A stretch of DNA of 64,000 bases from Tamlana flava (lineage in GTDB: Bacteria > Bacteroidota > Bacteroidia > Flavobacteriales > Flavobacteriaceae): NCBI RefSeq assembly GCF_041287255.1, contig NZ_JBGGTX010000002.1, positions 310,001 to 374,000 on the forward strand, read 5' to 3'. This document shows positions 1 through 8,817 of this stretch, one piece after another. A program made the translations under genes and the position numbers. The notes beneath the pieces are model-generated. The model was not told the DNA's origin. It searched no databases and saw only the letters and a program-made list of their open reading frames with translations. Within the stretch, counting starts at the first letter, position 1. Each line of letters begins with the position of its first letter.

Positions 1-1
1 A

Positions 2-2200
2 ATGAGCCCGAAAAAAAACAACATAAAAGCGTTTTTTAAAGCCTTACCGCAAAACATATTCTCAGGCTTCGTGGTGAGCCTAATTGCATTGCCCTTGGGA
101 TTAGGCCTTGCCATGGCTAGTGATGCTCCGCCAATAGCCGGGGTAATTGCGGCCATTGTTGGGGGTGTTTTGGTGTCTATTTTTGGAGGAAGCCATGTTA
201 CTATTTCTGGGCCAGGTAACGGGTTGGTAGGTGTACTTTTGGTTGCCATTTCAACTCTTGGACTGGAAAATGCTTATGTGGCCATCATGTTCTCAGGAGT
301 TTTACTGATGCTTTTGGGGTTTTTTAGAATGGGAAAACTTGCTGATTTTTTTCCTTCCTCGGCCATTCAGGGTATGTTGGCTGCCATTGGCCTTATTATT
401 TTGGGAAAGCAATTTCACATTATGCTTGCCCATAAAATAAATAGGTCTGAAACCGTAGACTATCTATTTGAAATTCCATTGACCATCAACGATGCCTTGC
501 ACTACGGAAGAAGAGGGCTGATTTATGCCGCGGCTGCTGGGGTAATAAGTTTGGGCATTATGTTTTTTTATCCTAAAATAAGGAACAAATATTTACAGCT
601 TATTCCAGCGCCTATGTGGATAGTTATACTGTCCATAGGCTTTAGTTATTATTTCGAATTCGGCCTACACGAATCCAACCCCATTGCCAAAGAATACATG
701 ATTTCGGATATTCCCGAAATTCAGCAAATTATAGCCGATTTGCCAACCCCAAATTTTAATGGTATTTGGAGCTTTTCTTTTTTGGGTAGCGTTTTGGCTC
801 TAACACTTATTTCCAGTATTGAATCACTTTTAAGTATTAAAGCTGTTGACAAGCTAGACCCGGAAAAACGACGCTCCAATGTAAATCGCGATCTTAAAGC
901 ATTAGGCTTGGCTACTGTTGGGAGCGGCCTATTGGGGGGTTTGAATGTTGTAGCTGTAATTGCACGAAGTTCCGTTAATGTTAACAATGGTGCTAGCAAT
1001 CGGTCATCAAACTTTTTTCATGCGCTTTTTTTGGTGGTATTTATTGTGTTTTTTAGTTCCCAACTTACCCGAATACCACTACCCGCATTAATGGCTATTT
1101 TGGTTTATACAGGCTACAAACTGGCCTCGCCAAAGGTCATAAGAAAAATGTCGTCGATTGGGAAAGAGCAACTCATCATTTTTTTTGTAACCCTTGTAAC
1201 CACTTTAAAAATTGGCTTAATCACAGGCATTTTGGCTGGTGTTTTAACTACTTTAATTATTCATATTTCCATTAATAAAAGCGCCGGTTTGTTTATAAGA
1301 AATATACTTAAACCCAACGTGCTCATGTTTAAAGAGCAGGATAGCAGGCACAATTATTATGTCAGTGTGAAACATTTTTGCAGTTTTTTGAACTATTTCA
1401 GGCTGAAAAATAAATTGGATGCCGTTCCAGAGGACCTAGATGTTATTGTAGATTTTTCGCTATGTGAATTTGTTGATGATACTGTGCTTGAAAACATGAG
1501 CAATTATCAAGAGCTGTTTGCGAAACGTGGCGGCCACTTTGATGTTATCGGGTTGGATTTGCACGATACCGAAACAAAGCATCCTTTTGCATCAAGACGA
1601 TTATTGCCCGTACCAAATATCATCAAAAAAAGCTTAACTCGCCGCCAAACCAGTATGGAGTCGCTTGCAGAAAGTTACGGTTTGAATTATCGTTCAAAAA
1701 AACAAAAACCACTATCGTTTTTAAATAATTTTTCATTTTTCACCACAAAACACATTGAGTACATTTACAATGTACTTTCAAATGAAAAGAACAGCATCAA
1801 GTTATTTGATATTGAGTTTTCTGAAGGAGAGTTTATTGCCAAAGAGGTTGTGCGCACTACCATGATGCATATTGATTTGGGCCAAAGTATCCCCAAATTC
1901 ACTTTAGATAGGGAAGGCTTGTTGGAGAAAGTATCAGCTTTGGCGGGTTTCAAGGATATTCCCATTGAAAAACATGAAGATTTTTCAAGACGCTTTTATT
2001 TATTGGGTGAAAATGAAACCCAAATAGCCGAATTTTTTAATGATGACGTTACCCACTTTTTTGAAAGCAACCCCTATTATCATATTGAGTCAAACGGAGA
2101 GGCACTTCTTATATTTGGAAGAGAGCGTTTGGCCAGTATTAAGGAAATAAAAAGCCTTTATGATTACGGTAAACGTTTAAGGCAAGTTGTTACAGAATAA
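2..2200 (+). CDS. SulP-family anion permease with STAS-like domain and extra C-terminal domain
   Basis: Predicted inner-membrane anion transporter of the SulP (SLC26-like) family, typically moving sulfate or bicarbonate. The first ~430 residues are a run of hydrophobic helices with SulP hallmarks, including the early LIALPLGLGLAMAS stretch and the GPGNG motif near residue 76. Residues ~450-530 resemble a STAS domain (DLDVIVDFSLCEFVDDTVLE). About 180 further residues follow, ending in a soluble segment with RRFYLLGENETQ. At 732 residues it is longer than a usual SulP-STAS protein. The ATG lies 2 bases from the window edge but the N-terminus looks complete. Substrate is not predictable from sequence; bicarbonate is plausible in marine flavobacteria. 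Confidence 0.85.
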   Translation: MSPKKNNIKAFFKALPQNIFSGFVVSLIALPLGLGLAMASDAPPIAGVIAAIVGGVLVSIFGGSHVTISGPGNGLVGVLLVAISTLGLENAYVAIMFSGVLLMLLGFFRMGKLADFFPSSAIQGMLAAIGLIILGKQFHIMLAHKINRSETVDYLFEIPLTINDALHYGRRGLIYAAAAGVISLGIMFFYPKIRNKYLQLIPAPMWIVILSIGFSYYFEFGLHESNPIAKEYMISDIPEIQQIIADLPTPNFNGIWSFSFLGSVLALTLISSIESLLSIKAVDKLDPEKRRSNVNRDLKALGLATVGSGLLGGLNVVAVIARSSVNVNNGASNRSSNFFHALFLVVFIVFFSSQLTRIPLPALMAILVYTGYKLASPKVIRKMSSIGKEQLIIFFVTLVTTLKIGLITGILAGVLTTLIIHISINKSAGLFIRNILKPNVLMFKEQDSRHNYYVSVKHFCSFLNYFRLKNKLDAVPEDLDVIVDFSLCEFVDDTVLENMSNYQELFAKRGGHFDVIGLDLHDTETKHPFASRRLLPVPNIIKKSLTRRQTSMESLAESYGLNYRSKKQKPLSFLNNFSFFTTKHIEYIYNVLSNEKNSIKLFDIEFSEGEFIAKEVVRTTMMHIDLGQSIPKFTLDREGLLEKVSALAGFKDIPIEKHEDFSRRFYLLGENETQIAEFFNDDVTHFFESNPYYHIESNGEALLIFGRERLASIKEIKSLYDYGKRLRQVVTE

Positions 2201-2358
2201 TGATGGTTTAAATTAAAGAGATGGTTAAGTTGGTTTTCTTTTTGACTTCATAAGTATTTCAAAAACGATAGTCAAAGTGTTAAAATAAAGCTATTATTTA
2301 CGCCTAAATCCTAATATTTTTAATGCTTTTAGTAATTTGCGTGACCTATTAAAATTTA

Positions 2359-3219
2359 ATGAAATTATACCCGATAAATGCCGGAAATTTCAAGCTTGAT
2401 GGTGGTGCCATGTTTGGCGTTGTACCAAAATCCATTTGGAACAAAACCAATCCTGCCGATACCAACAACATGATAGACATTGCCACACGTTGCCTTTTAA
2501 TTGAAGAAGGAAATAGGCTAACGCTGATTGATACGGGCATGGGCAACAAGCAATCTGATAAATTTTTTGGATATTACTACCTGTGGGGTGATTTCAGTAT
2601 TGACAAATCCTTGCGGGAATGTGGTTTTCATCGGGATGATATTACCGATGTTTTTATGACCCATTTGCATTTTGACCACTGCGGTGGAAGTATTCAGTGG
2701 AATAAAGATAGAACAGGTTATGAGCCCGTGTTTAAAAAAGCGCATTTTTGGAGCAATAAAGACCACTGGAAATGGGCGACACAGCCCAACAGGCGAGAGA
2801 AAGCTTCTTTTTTAAAAGAAAACATCATGCCCATGTATGAAAGTGGCCAGCTAAACTTCGTGTCGCTACCTCAGCAAGATATGCTAATAAATTCCGAATT
2901 GGGCTTTGACATTTTTTTTGCAGATGGGCACACAGACAAACAAATGATTCCGCTTATTAAATACAAAGGTAAGACCATAGCCTTTATGGCCGATTTGTTA
3001 CCAACCGTTGGGCATCTGCCACTGCCCTATATTATGGGTTACGATACCCGTCCGCTTTTAACACTTGATGAAAAAGAAAAGTTTTTGAACTTGGCCGCTG
3101 AAAACAATTTCTATTTGTTTTTGGAACACGATGCGCATAATGAAATCATCTCAGTGCAAAAAACTGAAAAAGGCGTCCGGCTAAAAGATACATTTACCGC
3201 AAAAGATATTTTCAATTAA
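2359..3219 (+). CDS. MBL-fold metallo-hydrolase
   Basis: Metallo-beta-lactamase fold hydrolase of 286 residues with no signal peptide, so probably cytoplasmic. The zinc motif THLHFDHCGG (HxHxDH type) sits near residue 100, later metal ligands are visible in FADGHTDKQ and in LEHDAH near residue 257, and an early LIDTGMGN strand matches the fold. This general layout is shared by lactonase-like and other esterase-like enzymes, so the substrate is unknown. It stands alone between the SulP gene and the protease gene. Confidence 0.8.
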   Translation: MKLYPINAGNFKLDGGAMFGVVPKSIWNKTNPADTNNMIDIATRCLLIEEGNRLTLIDTGMGNKQSDKFFGYYYLWGDFSIDKSLRECGFHRDDITDVFMTHLHFDHCGGSIQWNKDRTGYEPVFKKAHFWSNKDHWKWATQPNRREKASFLKENIMPMYESGQLNFVSLPQQDMLINSELGFDIFFADGHTDKQMIPLIKYKGKTIAFMADLLPTVGHLPLPYIMGYDTRPLLTLDEKEKFLNLAAENNFYLFLEHDAHNEIISVQKTEKGVRLKDTFTAKDIFN

Positions 3220-3334
3220 ATAAAAATAGACTAATTCAATAGCAAAATGAAATGAGCCATTACCAATCTTGATACACACCTAGATGATGATTGGCGAATT
3301 ACATCTGACCAAAAAAACAAATAAAAATAAACAG

Positions 3335-4942
3335 ATGAAAACAATAAAAACAATATTCTCTTTGGCTCTTTTTGCCACTTTATTTTATGGCTGCGGTGGT
3401 GCTGCAGATATTTTATCTACACCTGTGGAAAATATAGACACCTCTCCACTTAAGGTTTCTGAATTAACTGAAGCAGAAAAACATCATTGGGGGCATTTAG
3501 ATTTGGCTAAAGACACCATACCCGGTATGAGCGTTGACAAAGCTTACGACGAACTTATTAAAAACAAAAAAGGCAAAAAAGTGCTGGTTGCGGTTATTGA
3601 CTCTGGTGTAGACATAGACCATGAAGATTTGGATAAGGTCATATGGACCAATAAAGATGAAATTCCCAATAACGGAAAAGATGATGATAACAACGGGTAT
3701 GTTGATGATGTTCATGGTTGGAATTTTTTAGGAGACGGTTATGACGAACAATTAGAATTAGTTAGACTTTTGGTGAGTGGCGATACAAGTAATCCTGATT
3801 ATGCAAGAGCAAAAGCTGAATATGAAGAAGAATACCAAACATGGATGAGCAGAAAAACCCAATACGATCAAATTTATATGCAAATAAAAAGTGCAGACGA
3901 AACACTTTCCAAGCACTTGGGCAAAAAGGATTATACCAAAGAAGATGTAAATGCCATTAAAACGGAAGATCAAGGTTTAAATCAGTCTAAGCAAATGGCC
4001 CAATACATGTTCAACAATGGCCTTGAGTCTATGGCAGAGGCGATTGAAGAAATTGAAAATGGTCTTGAATCCATCAATAGCCGCCTAAACTACAACCTAA
4101 ACAAAGATTTAAAAGGACGTGTTACTGGAGATGACCCAAATGATATGTCTACAAAATACTATGGAAACGGTAACGTAAAACCTGTTAAGAAAAGCGAAAG
4201 CCACGGCACCCATGTTGCAGGAATTATTGCGGCAGAACGCAACAACGGCAAAGGTGCCAATGGTGTTGCCAATAATGTTGAAATTATGCCAATTAGAGCC
4301 GTTCCCAATGGTGACGAATACGATAAAGATATTGCTTTGGCCATTAGATATGCTGTTGATAACGGTGCAAAAATAATTAATGGAAGCTTTGGCAAATACT
4401 ATTCACCACATAGCGATTGGGTTCGCGATGCTATTACTTATGCTGGGGAAAATGATGTGCTGTTTGTACACGCAGCAGGAAACGACAGCAAAGATATAGA
4501 TGCAAAACCAAACTTCCCAGATGATAATGTTAACGGTGTGGAAGTGTCCGATAATTACATAAGAGTTGGGGCATTGGGGCCAAAATATGGCTCAAGCATG
4601 GTGGCCAGTTTTTCCAATTATGGAAAAAACAATGTGGATGTCTTTGCGCCTGGTGCAGACATTTACTCCACCACACCAGAAAACGAATACCAAACCAAGG
4701 GTGGTACATCTATGGCTGCTCCGGGAGTAGCCGGTGTAGCAGCCTTAATTCGTTCTTATTATCCAGACTTATCAGCAGCACAAGTCAAACAAATTCTTAT
4801 GGATTCTGGTTTGGCCATAAAAACTAAAGTCATTGTGGGCGGCAATACCAATGATATCCGTCCGTTTGCAGATTTAAGCAAATCTTCAAAAATGGTAAAT
4901 GCCTACAACGCTTTAATTAAGGCTGCTCAGGTGTCTAAATAA
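3335..4942 (+). CDS. Subtilisin-like (S8) serine protease lipoprotein with large insert
   Basis: Secreted lipoprotein protease. I start it at the ATG at 3335, which gives a clean lipoprotein signal (LFYGC); an upstream in-frame ATG at 3284 would bury it. The S8 triad is complete: Asp89 in AVIDSGVDID, His290 in SHGTHVAG, Ser459 in GGTSMAAPG. The Asp-His distance of about 200 residues is far longer than in ordinary subtilisins (about 30); the insert is charged, Glu/Lys/Gln-rich and probably helical or coiled coil. No acidic run follows the lipobox Cys (CGGAAD), so a periplasmic rather than surface location is likely. A terminator hairpin follows at 4957. Confidence 0.88.
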   Translation: MKTIKTIFSLALFATLFYGCGGAADILSTPVENIDTSPLKVSELTEAEKHHWGHLDLAKDTIPGMSVDKAYDELIKNKKGKKVLVAVIDSGVDIDHEDLDKVIWTNKDEIPNNGKDDDNNGYVDDVHGWNFLGDGYDEQLELVRLLVSGDTSNPDYARAKAEYEEEYQTWMSRKTQYDQIYMQIKSADETLSKHLGKKDYTKEDVNAIKTEDQGLNQSKQMAQYMFNNGLESMAEAIEEIENGLESINSRLNYNLNKDLKGRVTGDDPNDMSTKYYGNGNVKPVKKSESHGTHVAGIIAAERNNGKGANGVANNVEIMPIRAVPNGDEYDKDIALAIRYAVDNGAKIINGSFGKYYSPHSDWVRDAITYAGENDVLFVHAAGNDSKDIDAKPNFPDDNVNGVEVSDNYIRVGALGPKYGSSMVASFSNYGKNNVDVFAPGADIYSTTPENEYQTKGGTSMAAPGVAGVAALIRSYYPDLSAAQVKQILMDSGLAIKTKVIVGGNTNDIRPFADLSKSSKMVNAYNALIKAAQVSK

Positions 4943-4956
4943 TAATTTTAAATTTA

Positions 4957-4998
4957 GAGGTTGTTCATTGCAAAACTTAAGACGAACAGCCTCTTTTT
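4957..4998 (+). terminator. Intrinsic terminator after the S8 protease
   Basis: Inverted repeat gaggttgttc (4957-4966) against gaacagcctc (4984-4993), with one G-T pair, followed by a run of T. It lies 15 bases after the protease stop and before the aminopeptidase start, which argues against using the upstream in-frame start at 4961 for the next gene. Confidence 0.75.
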
Positions 4999-5011
4999 AA
5001 TTTCAGTATCT

Positions 5012-6865
5012 ATGAATCGCTTTTTTGTTTCCTTATTATCCATTTTAATCCTATTGTCATGTGGTAGTTCTCAAGGGGTTGAAGCTCCCAATGCTCCCGA
5101 ACCTCCAAAACCACCAAAAATTGTTTCGAATTCTAATCCATGTTATTGGCAACAACATGTGGATTATAAAATGGAAATAGACATGGATGTGAACAATTAC
5201 CAATATAAAGGAAAACAAACCTTGGTTTACACCAATAACTCTCCAGACGTGTTGGATAAAGTGTTTTATCACTTATATTTTAACGCCTTTCAGCCTGGAA
5301 GTGAAATGGATGTTCGCTCGCGCACCATAGCAGACCCGGACGGACGTGTTAAAGACCGTATAAGTAAACTAAAACCAGACGAAATTGGTTATATAAAGGT
5401 AAATTCCCTAAAACAAAACGGTACAGAGTTAAAGTACGAAACTGTTGGGACCATTTTGGAAGTAAATTTGTCAACACCTATAAAACAGGGTGAAAGCGTA
5501 ACTTTTGATATGCTTTTTGATGCGCAAGTTCCAGTACAAATTCGTCGTTCTGGAAGAAATAATAGTGAAGGTGTAGTCTTGTCAATGGCGCAATGGTACC
5601 CAAAATTGGCAGAATATGATTATGAAGGATGGCATGCTGACCCCTATATTGGTAGAGAGTTTCATGGCGTTTGGGGTGATTTTGATGTAAAAATCTCCAT
5701 CGATAAAACTTATACCGTTGGCGGCACGGGCTATTTACAAAACCCGAACGAAATTGGCCATGGCTACGAAACCGATGTCGTGAAAAAACCAAATTCAGAA
5801 AAATTAACTTGGCACTTTGTGGCACCAAATGTACATGATTTTACTTGGGCTGCAGATCCTAATTACATTCACGACACCAAACAAGTGACCAATGGACCGC
5901 TGTTGCACTTTTTGTATAAAAGCACCATGACCAACGAAAAGCGCGACAACTGGAAAAAGTTGCAGCCAAAGGCTGTGGAATTGATGCAATTTTATAGCGA
6001 AAATATTGGTCAATATCCTTATGAGCAATACTCCATTATTCAAGGAGGAGATGGTGGTATGGAATATGGTATGTGTACCTTGATAGTTGGTGAAGGTGAT
6101 TTTAATGGCTTATTTGGTGTTACGGCGCATGAAATGGCCCATTCTTGGTTTCAATTTTTATTGGCCACCAATGAGTTAACAAATTATTGGATGGACGAAG
6201 GCTTTACAGAATATTTTGGCGAATTGGCTGAATGTGCCATTTTCAACAAACCATTTGAAAAACCCACCATGCGTGTTTACGATATTTATTTTTACTATGT
6301 AAATTCGGGAGCTGAACAGTCACAAACCACCCACGCAGACCGTTTTAATTTTAATCAGTCTTCGGCAATATCGGCTTATTATAAAGGCTATGTATTCTTA
6401 AATCAGTTGGCCTACGTGATAGGTGAAGATAACCAAAAGGAAACCATCAAACAGTATTTTAAAGATTGGGCCTTTAAGCATCCAACACGCAACGACTTTA
6501 TTAGAGTTGCCGAAAAAGTTTCTGGACTAGAGCTTGACTGGTACCTAAACGATTGGACGCGCACTATTAATACCATTGATTATGGAGTTAAATCGGTAGA
6601 TGAAAATACCGTAACCCTAGAACGTATAGGTTTAATGCCAATGCCTATTGATTTAACAGTTACCTACAACGATGGAACTTTCGAAGATTTTTATATTCCG
6701 CTACAAATGATGCGCGGTGAAAAACCAACAAGCGCCACCATTATTAAAGACTGGGCTTGGGCTTATCCTACCTATACTTTTGAAACCACAAAACCAATAA
6801 AATCTGTTGAGATAGACCCAAAAAATATGATGGCTGATATTAAAAAGGAAAACAACAAAATGTAA
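5012..6865 (+). CDS. M1-family metallopeptidase lipoprotein
   Basis: Zinc aminopeptidase-like protein (gluzincin, family M1). The zinc site is HEMAH at 373-377 with the third ligand Glu396 in MDEGFTEYFGE, the classic HEXXH-18-E spacing. GGMEYGM (GAMEN-like exopeptidase motif) lies ~20 residues upstream. Start set at ATG 5012 because it gives a lipoprotein signal ending LLSC; the longer reading from 4961 begins inside a terminator hairpin. Residues after Cys are GSSQG, not acidic, suggesting a periplasmic lipoprotein. Likely role is peptide trimming for nutrition. Confidence 0.88.
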   Translation: MNRFFVSLLSILILLSCGSSQGVEAPNAPEPPKPPKIVSNSNPCYWQQHVDYKMEIDMDVNNYQYKGKQTLVYTNNSPDVLDKVFYHLYFNAFQPGSEMDVRSRTIADPDGRVKDRISKLKPDEIGYIKVNSLKQNGTELKYETVGTILEVNLSTPIKQGESVTFDMLFDAQVPVQIRRSGRNNSEGVVLSMAQWYPKLAEYDYEGWHADPYIGREFHGVWGDFDVKISIDKTYTVGGTGYLQNPNEIGHGYETDVVKKPNSEKLTWHFVAPNVHDFTWAADPNYIHDTKQVTNGPLLHFLYKSTMTNEKRDNWKKLQPKAVELMQFYSENIGQYPYEQYSIIQGGDGGMEYGMCTLIVGEGDFNGLFGVTAHEMAHSWFQFLLATNELTNYWMDEGFTEYFGELAECAIFNKPFEKPTMRVYDIYFYYVNSGAEQSQTTHADRFNFNQSSAISAYYKGYVFLNQLAYVIGEDNQKETIKQYFKDWAFKHPTRNDFIRVAEKVSGLELDWYLNDWTRTINTIDYGVKSVDENTVTLERIGLMPMPIDLTVTYNDGTFEDFYIPLQMMRGEKPTSATIIKDWAWAYPTYTFETTKPIKSVEIDPKNMMADIKKENNKM

Positions 6866-6887
6866 ACCAAAAAATTATTAGGTCATT

Positions 6888-7523
6888 ATGAAAATGAAAA
6901 ATAAAGTAATCGTACTATCTCTGCTGCTATTCTTTGCCAATGTTAGCTTAGCACAAAATGAAGAACTTTTAGAAAAAGCAAAATCTTGGGTTAAGGAATT
7001 AAATCTTGAGAACTTAGAGAAAGAAAACAATGTTGCAAATGCAATTGCAACCCACTTAACTGAAGTAAGGAACTGGCACAATAGCCATCCTTACACTACC
7101 GTCCCTGCTGGAATAAACCCAAGAACCGGAGAATCCTTATCTAATTTAGACCGTTCTATTATTGCAGATTCGGCCATGCCAAAAAGCGTTCACGGCGCAT
7201 TAATGGTAGTACTGAATGACAATTTAGCTGAAGCCCAGATTGAAACTATTCTTGATAAATACACCATAGGCAAAGTGGCTTTTACAATGAAAGCCTATCG
7301 CGAAATTGTAACTGATATGACCCCTGAGGAAGATGCTGAGCTTCTAAAAAATCTAAAAGAAGCACGTGAGATGGCCATAGATTTTAAAAGTATGAAGCAG
7401 ATTTCTGCCATTTTTGAAATTTACAAAACTAAAAATGAGCAATACCTTAACAATAACGGCCGAAGTTGGCGACAGTTGTACAAGGATTATGTAAAACGTA
7501 TCCGGAACGCAAAGAAAAATTAA
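6888..7523 (+). CDS. Secreted DUF3826-like protein
   Basis: Small exported protein of 211 residues with a signal peptide (residues 1-23, cleavage after SLAQ). The mature part is mostly helical and charged, with a conserved-looking central segment HPYTTVPAGINPRTG and a basic C-terminus. It resembles the DUF3826 family of secreted Bacteroidota proteins of unknown function; assignment is from memory of the pattern. It begins 22 bases after the aminopeptidase stop and may be co-transcribed with it. Confidence 0.65.
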   Translation: MKMKNKVIVLSLLLFFANVSLAQNEELLEKAKSWVKELNLENLEKENNVANAIATHLTEVRNWHNSHPYTTVPAGINPRTGESLSNLDRSIIADSAMPKSVHGALMVVLNDNLAEAQIETILDKYTIGKVAFTMKAYREIVTDMTPEEDAELLKNLKEAREMAIDFKSMKQISAIFEIYKTKNEQYLNNNGRSWRQLYKDYVKRIRNAKKN

Positions 7524-7541
7524 TCTATTTCTTTAGCGTTC
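7505..7541. terminator. Bidirectional hairpin between convergent genes
   Basis: Imperfect inverted repeat gaacgcaaagaaa (7505-7517) against tttctttagcgttc (7528-7541, one bulged base), overlapping the stop of the DUF3826 gene and facing the end of the convergent hydrolase gene at 7549. A/T runs on both sides suit a terminator for both strands. Confidence 0.55.
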
Positions 7542-7548
7542 TTGACTT

Positions 7549-8739
7549 TTAATACCAAGGCTCCTTTTTATAAATTGCTGTTTTTGCAACACGTTCCCTA
7601 TTATTAAGTCTTAAATGGGTTTCGGTTAATTGTCGGTTTCTATAACCCAGCAAATGAAAAATGGCTTTAGCGAAAAATTTGGCTACTTTTAGGTTTACCT
7701 GTAAAATTCCCTCTGTTTTATTTGCCCAAGAAACACCCGGCAATAGTACCAAAAAACCATCTATTTTAATATCTCTTAAAACCGCAGACAGTTTCAAAAA
7801 GAATGGTTTTATGGGTTTAATAATAAAAAAGCCTTCGGCTCCTCTTTTTTGGTAAAGTGGCATAAAAATGCTGCCGTTTGAAGGTGCTCTGATTTCCTTA
7901 TTGTTACTAATAGCCAATTTGGTTCCTTTTTTAACGTGCTCAAAACTTTTAAAACCATTTAGCATTTTGAATTCCTCTTTCGGTTTAATAGTATGTAAAT
8001 AGACTATTTCAAAAACATCAAAAGTATTTTCAGAATGCTGTTTTAATTGCTGGTAATATTTAGAAAAATCCATAACTGCTGCTACTTCCAAAATACCGGA
8101 ATACACCAACGCTAAATGGATAAAAGCAATATGATTGGTAATGGCAAAAAAATCATCATGCTGACCAGACTCAAACCCTAATGATACATAACCAAGTGTA
8201 TTGATGTAACTCAACAGTGGACCTTCCAAGTATTCTTCAATACCTAAGACAATGGGCACCGGGAATTGCTCTGAGAATTTTCGGTTTATTAAGGCATCGT
8301 TTATGGTTATAAATGGAAGCGTTTTACTTGAGGTTGAATGTAAATCAATGAAGTAAAACGGGGGGCAATTGTTTTCTAAAATGGCATCCAATATATCAAG
8401 CAATTCCACTAGCTCTGTTTCATCAGCATTTAGAATGGATTTGCTTTTAATTTCCTCTATATTGGCCTTAGTCCATAACCTGTTTAAATCTTGATCAATG
8501 TATCGTTTGTGTTCCCTTAGCGCTCTTAAATTTCCTGAAATGCCGTAAACAGTTCCTTTTAAGTAGGCCGCATTTATTCCAAGAAACACATCCTTTAAAG
8601 CAAAAACACCTGAGTTTTCATTGCCATGAATACCGCCAAAAAAGACAACCGTAGGCCCGGAATCTGAGCCTTCTATTTTACCCAATATTCGGTCAACTTT
8701 TAAACTAGAACTTAGTGCTTTGCTATATAAATCAATCAT
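7549..8739 (-). CDS. Succinylglutamate desuccinylase/aspartoacylase-type (M14-like) hydrolase
   Basis: Zinc-dependent N-acyl amino-acid hydrolase of the AstE/AspA group. GGIHGNENSG near residue 36 supplies the His and Glu zinc ligands, FIDLHSTSS near residue 129 the third His, and the C-terminal half has the beta-rich domain typical of the group. At 396 residues it is longer than bacterial AstE (~320), with a basic C-terminal tail. It lies 78 bases downstream of the ligase/CBS gene on the same strand, so the two may form an operon that makes and breaks a small acyl- or peptide-type metabolite. The substrate cannot be read from sequence. Confidence 0.75.
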   Translation of the reverse strand: MIDLYSKALSSSLKVDRILGKIEGSDSGPTVVFFGGIHGNENSGVFALKDVFLGINAAYLKGTVYGISGNLRALREHKRYIDQDLNRLWTKANIEEIKSKSILNADETELVELLDILDAILENNCPPFYFIDLHSTSSKTLPFITINDALINRKFSEQFPVPIVLGIEEYLEGPLLSYINTLGYVSLGFESGQHDDFFAITNHIAFIHLALVYSGILEVAAVMDFSKYYQQLKQHSENTFDVFEIVYLHTIKPKEEFKMLNGFKSFEHVKKGTKLAISNNKEIRAPSNGSIFMPLYQKRGAEGFFIIKPIKPFFLKLSAVLRDIKIDGFLVLLPGVSWANKTEGILQVNLKVAKFFAKAIFHLLGYRNRQLTETHLRLNNRERVAKTAIYKKEPWY

Positions 8740-8817
8740 GATACACTATCTTAAATTAGCTGAACTGTTTTCTAATAGAAGAAGCAAATTTGACTATTTC
8801 GTTTTTTTAGAATCTTT

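Noticed and set aside
721..999. Minus-strand open frame within the SulP gene
   Set aside because: Antisense shadow of a well-supported gene, with no family resemblance; the same applies to other antisense frames across the window.
4961..5011. Longer N-terminus for the M1 peptidase
   Set aside because: It begins inside the terminator stem after the S8 gene; the ATG at 5012 starts a proper lipoprotein signal.
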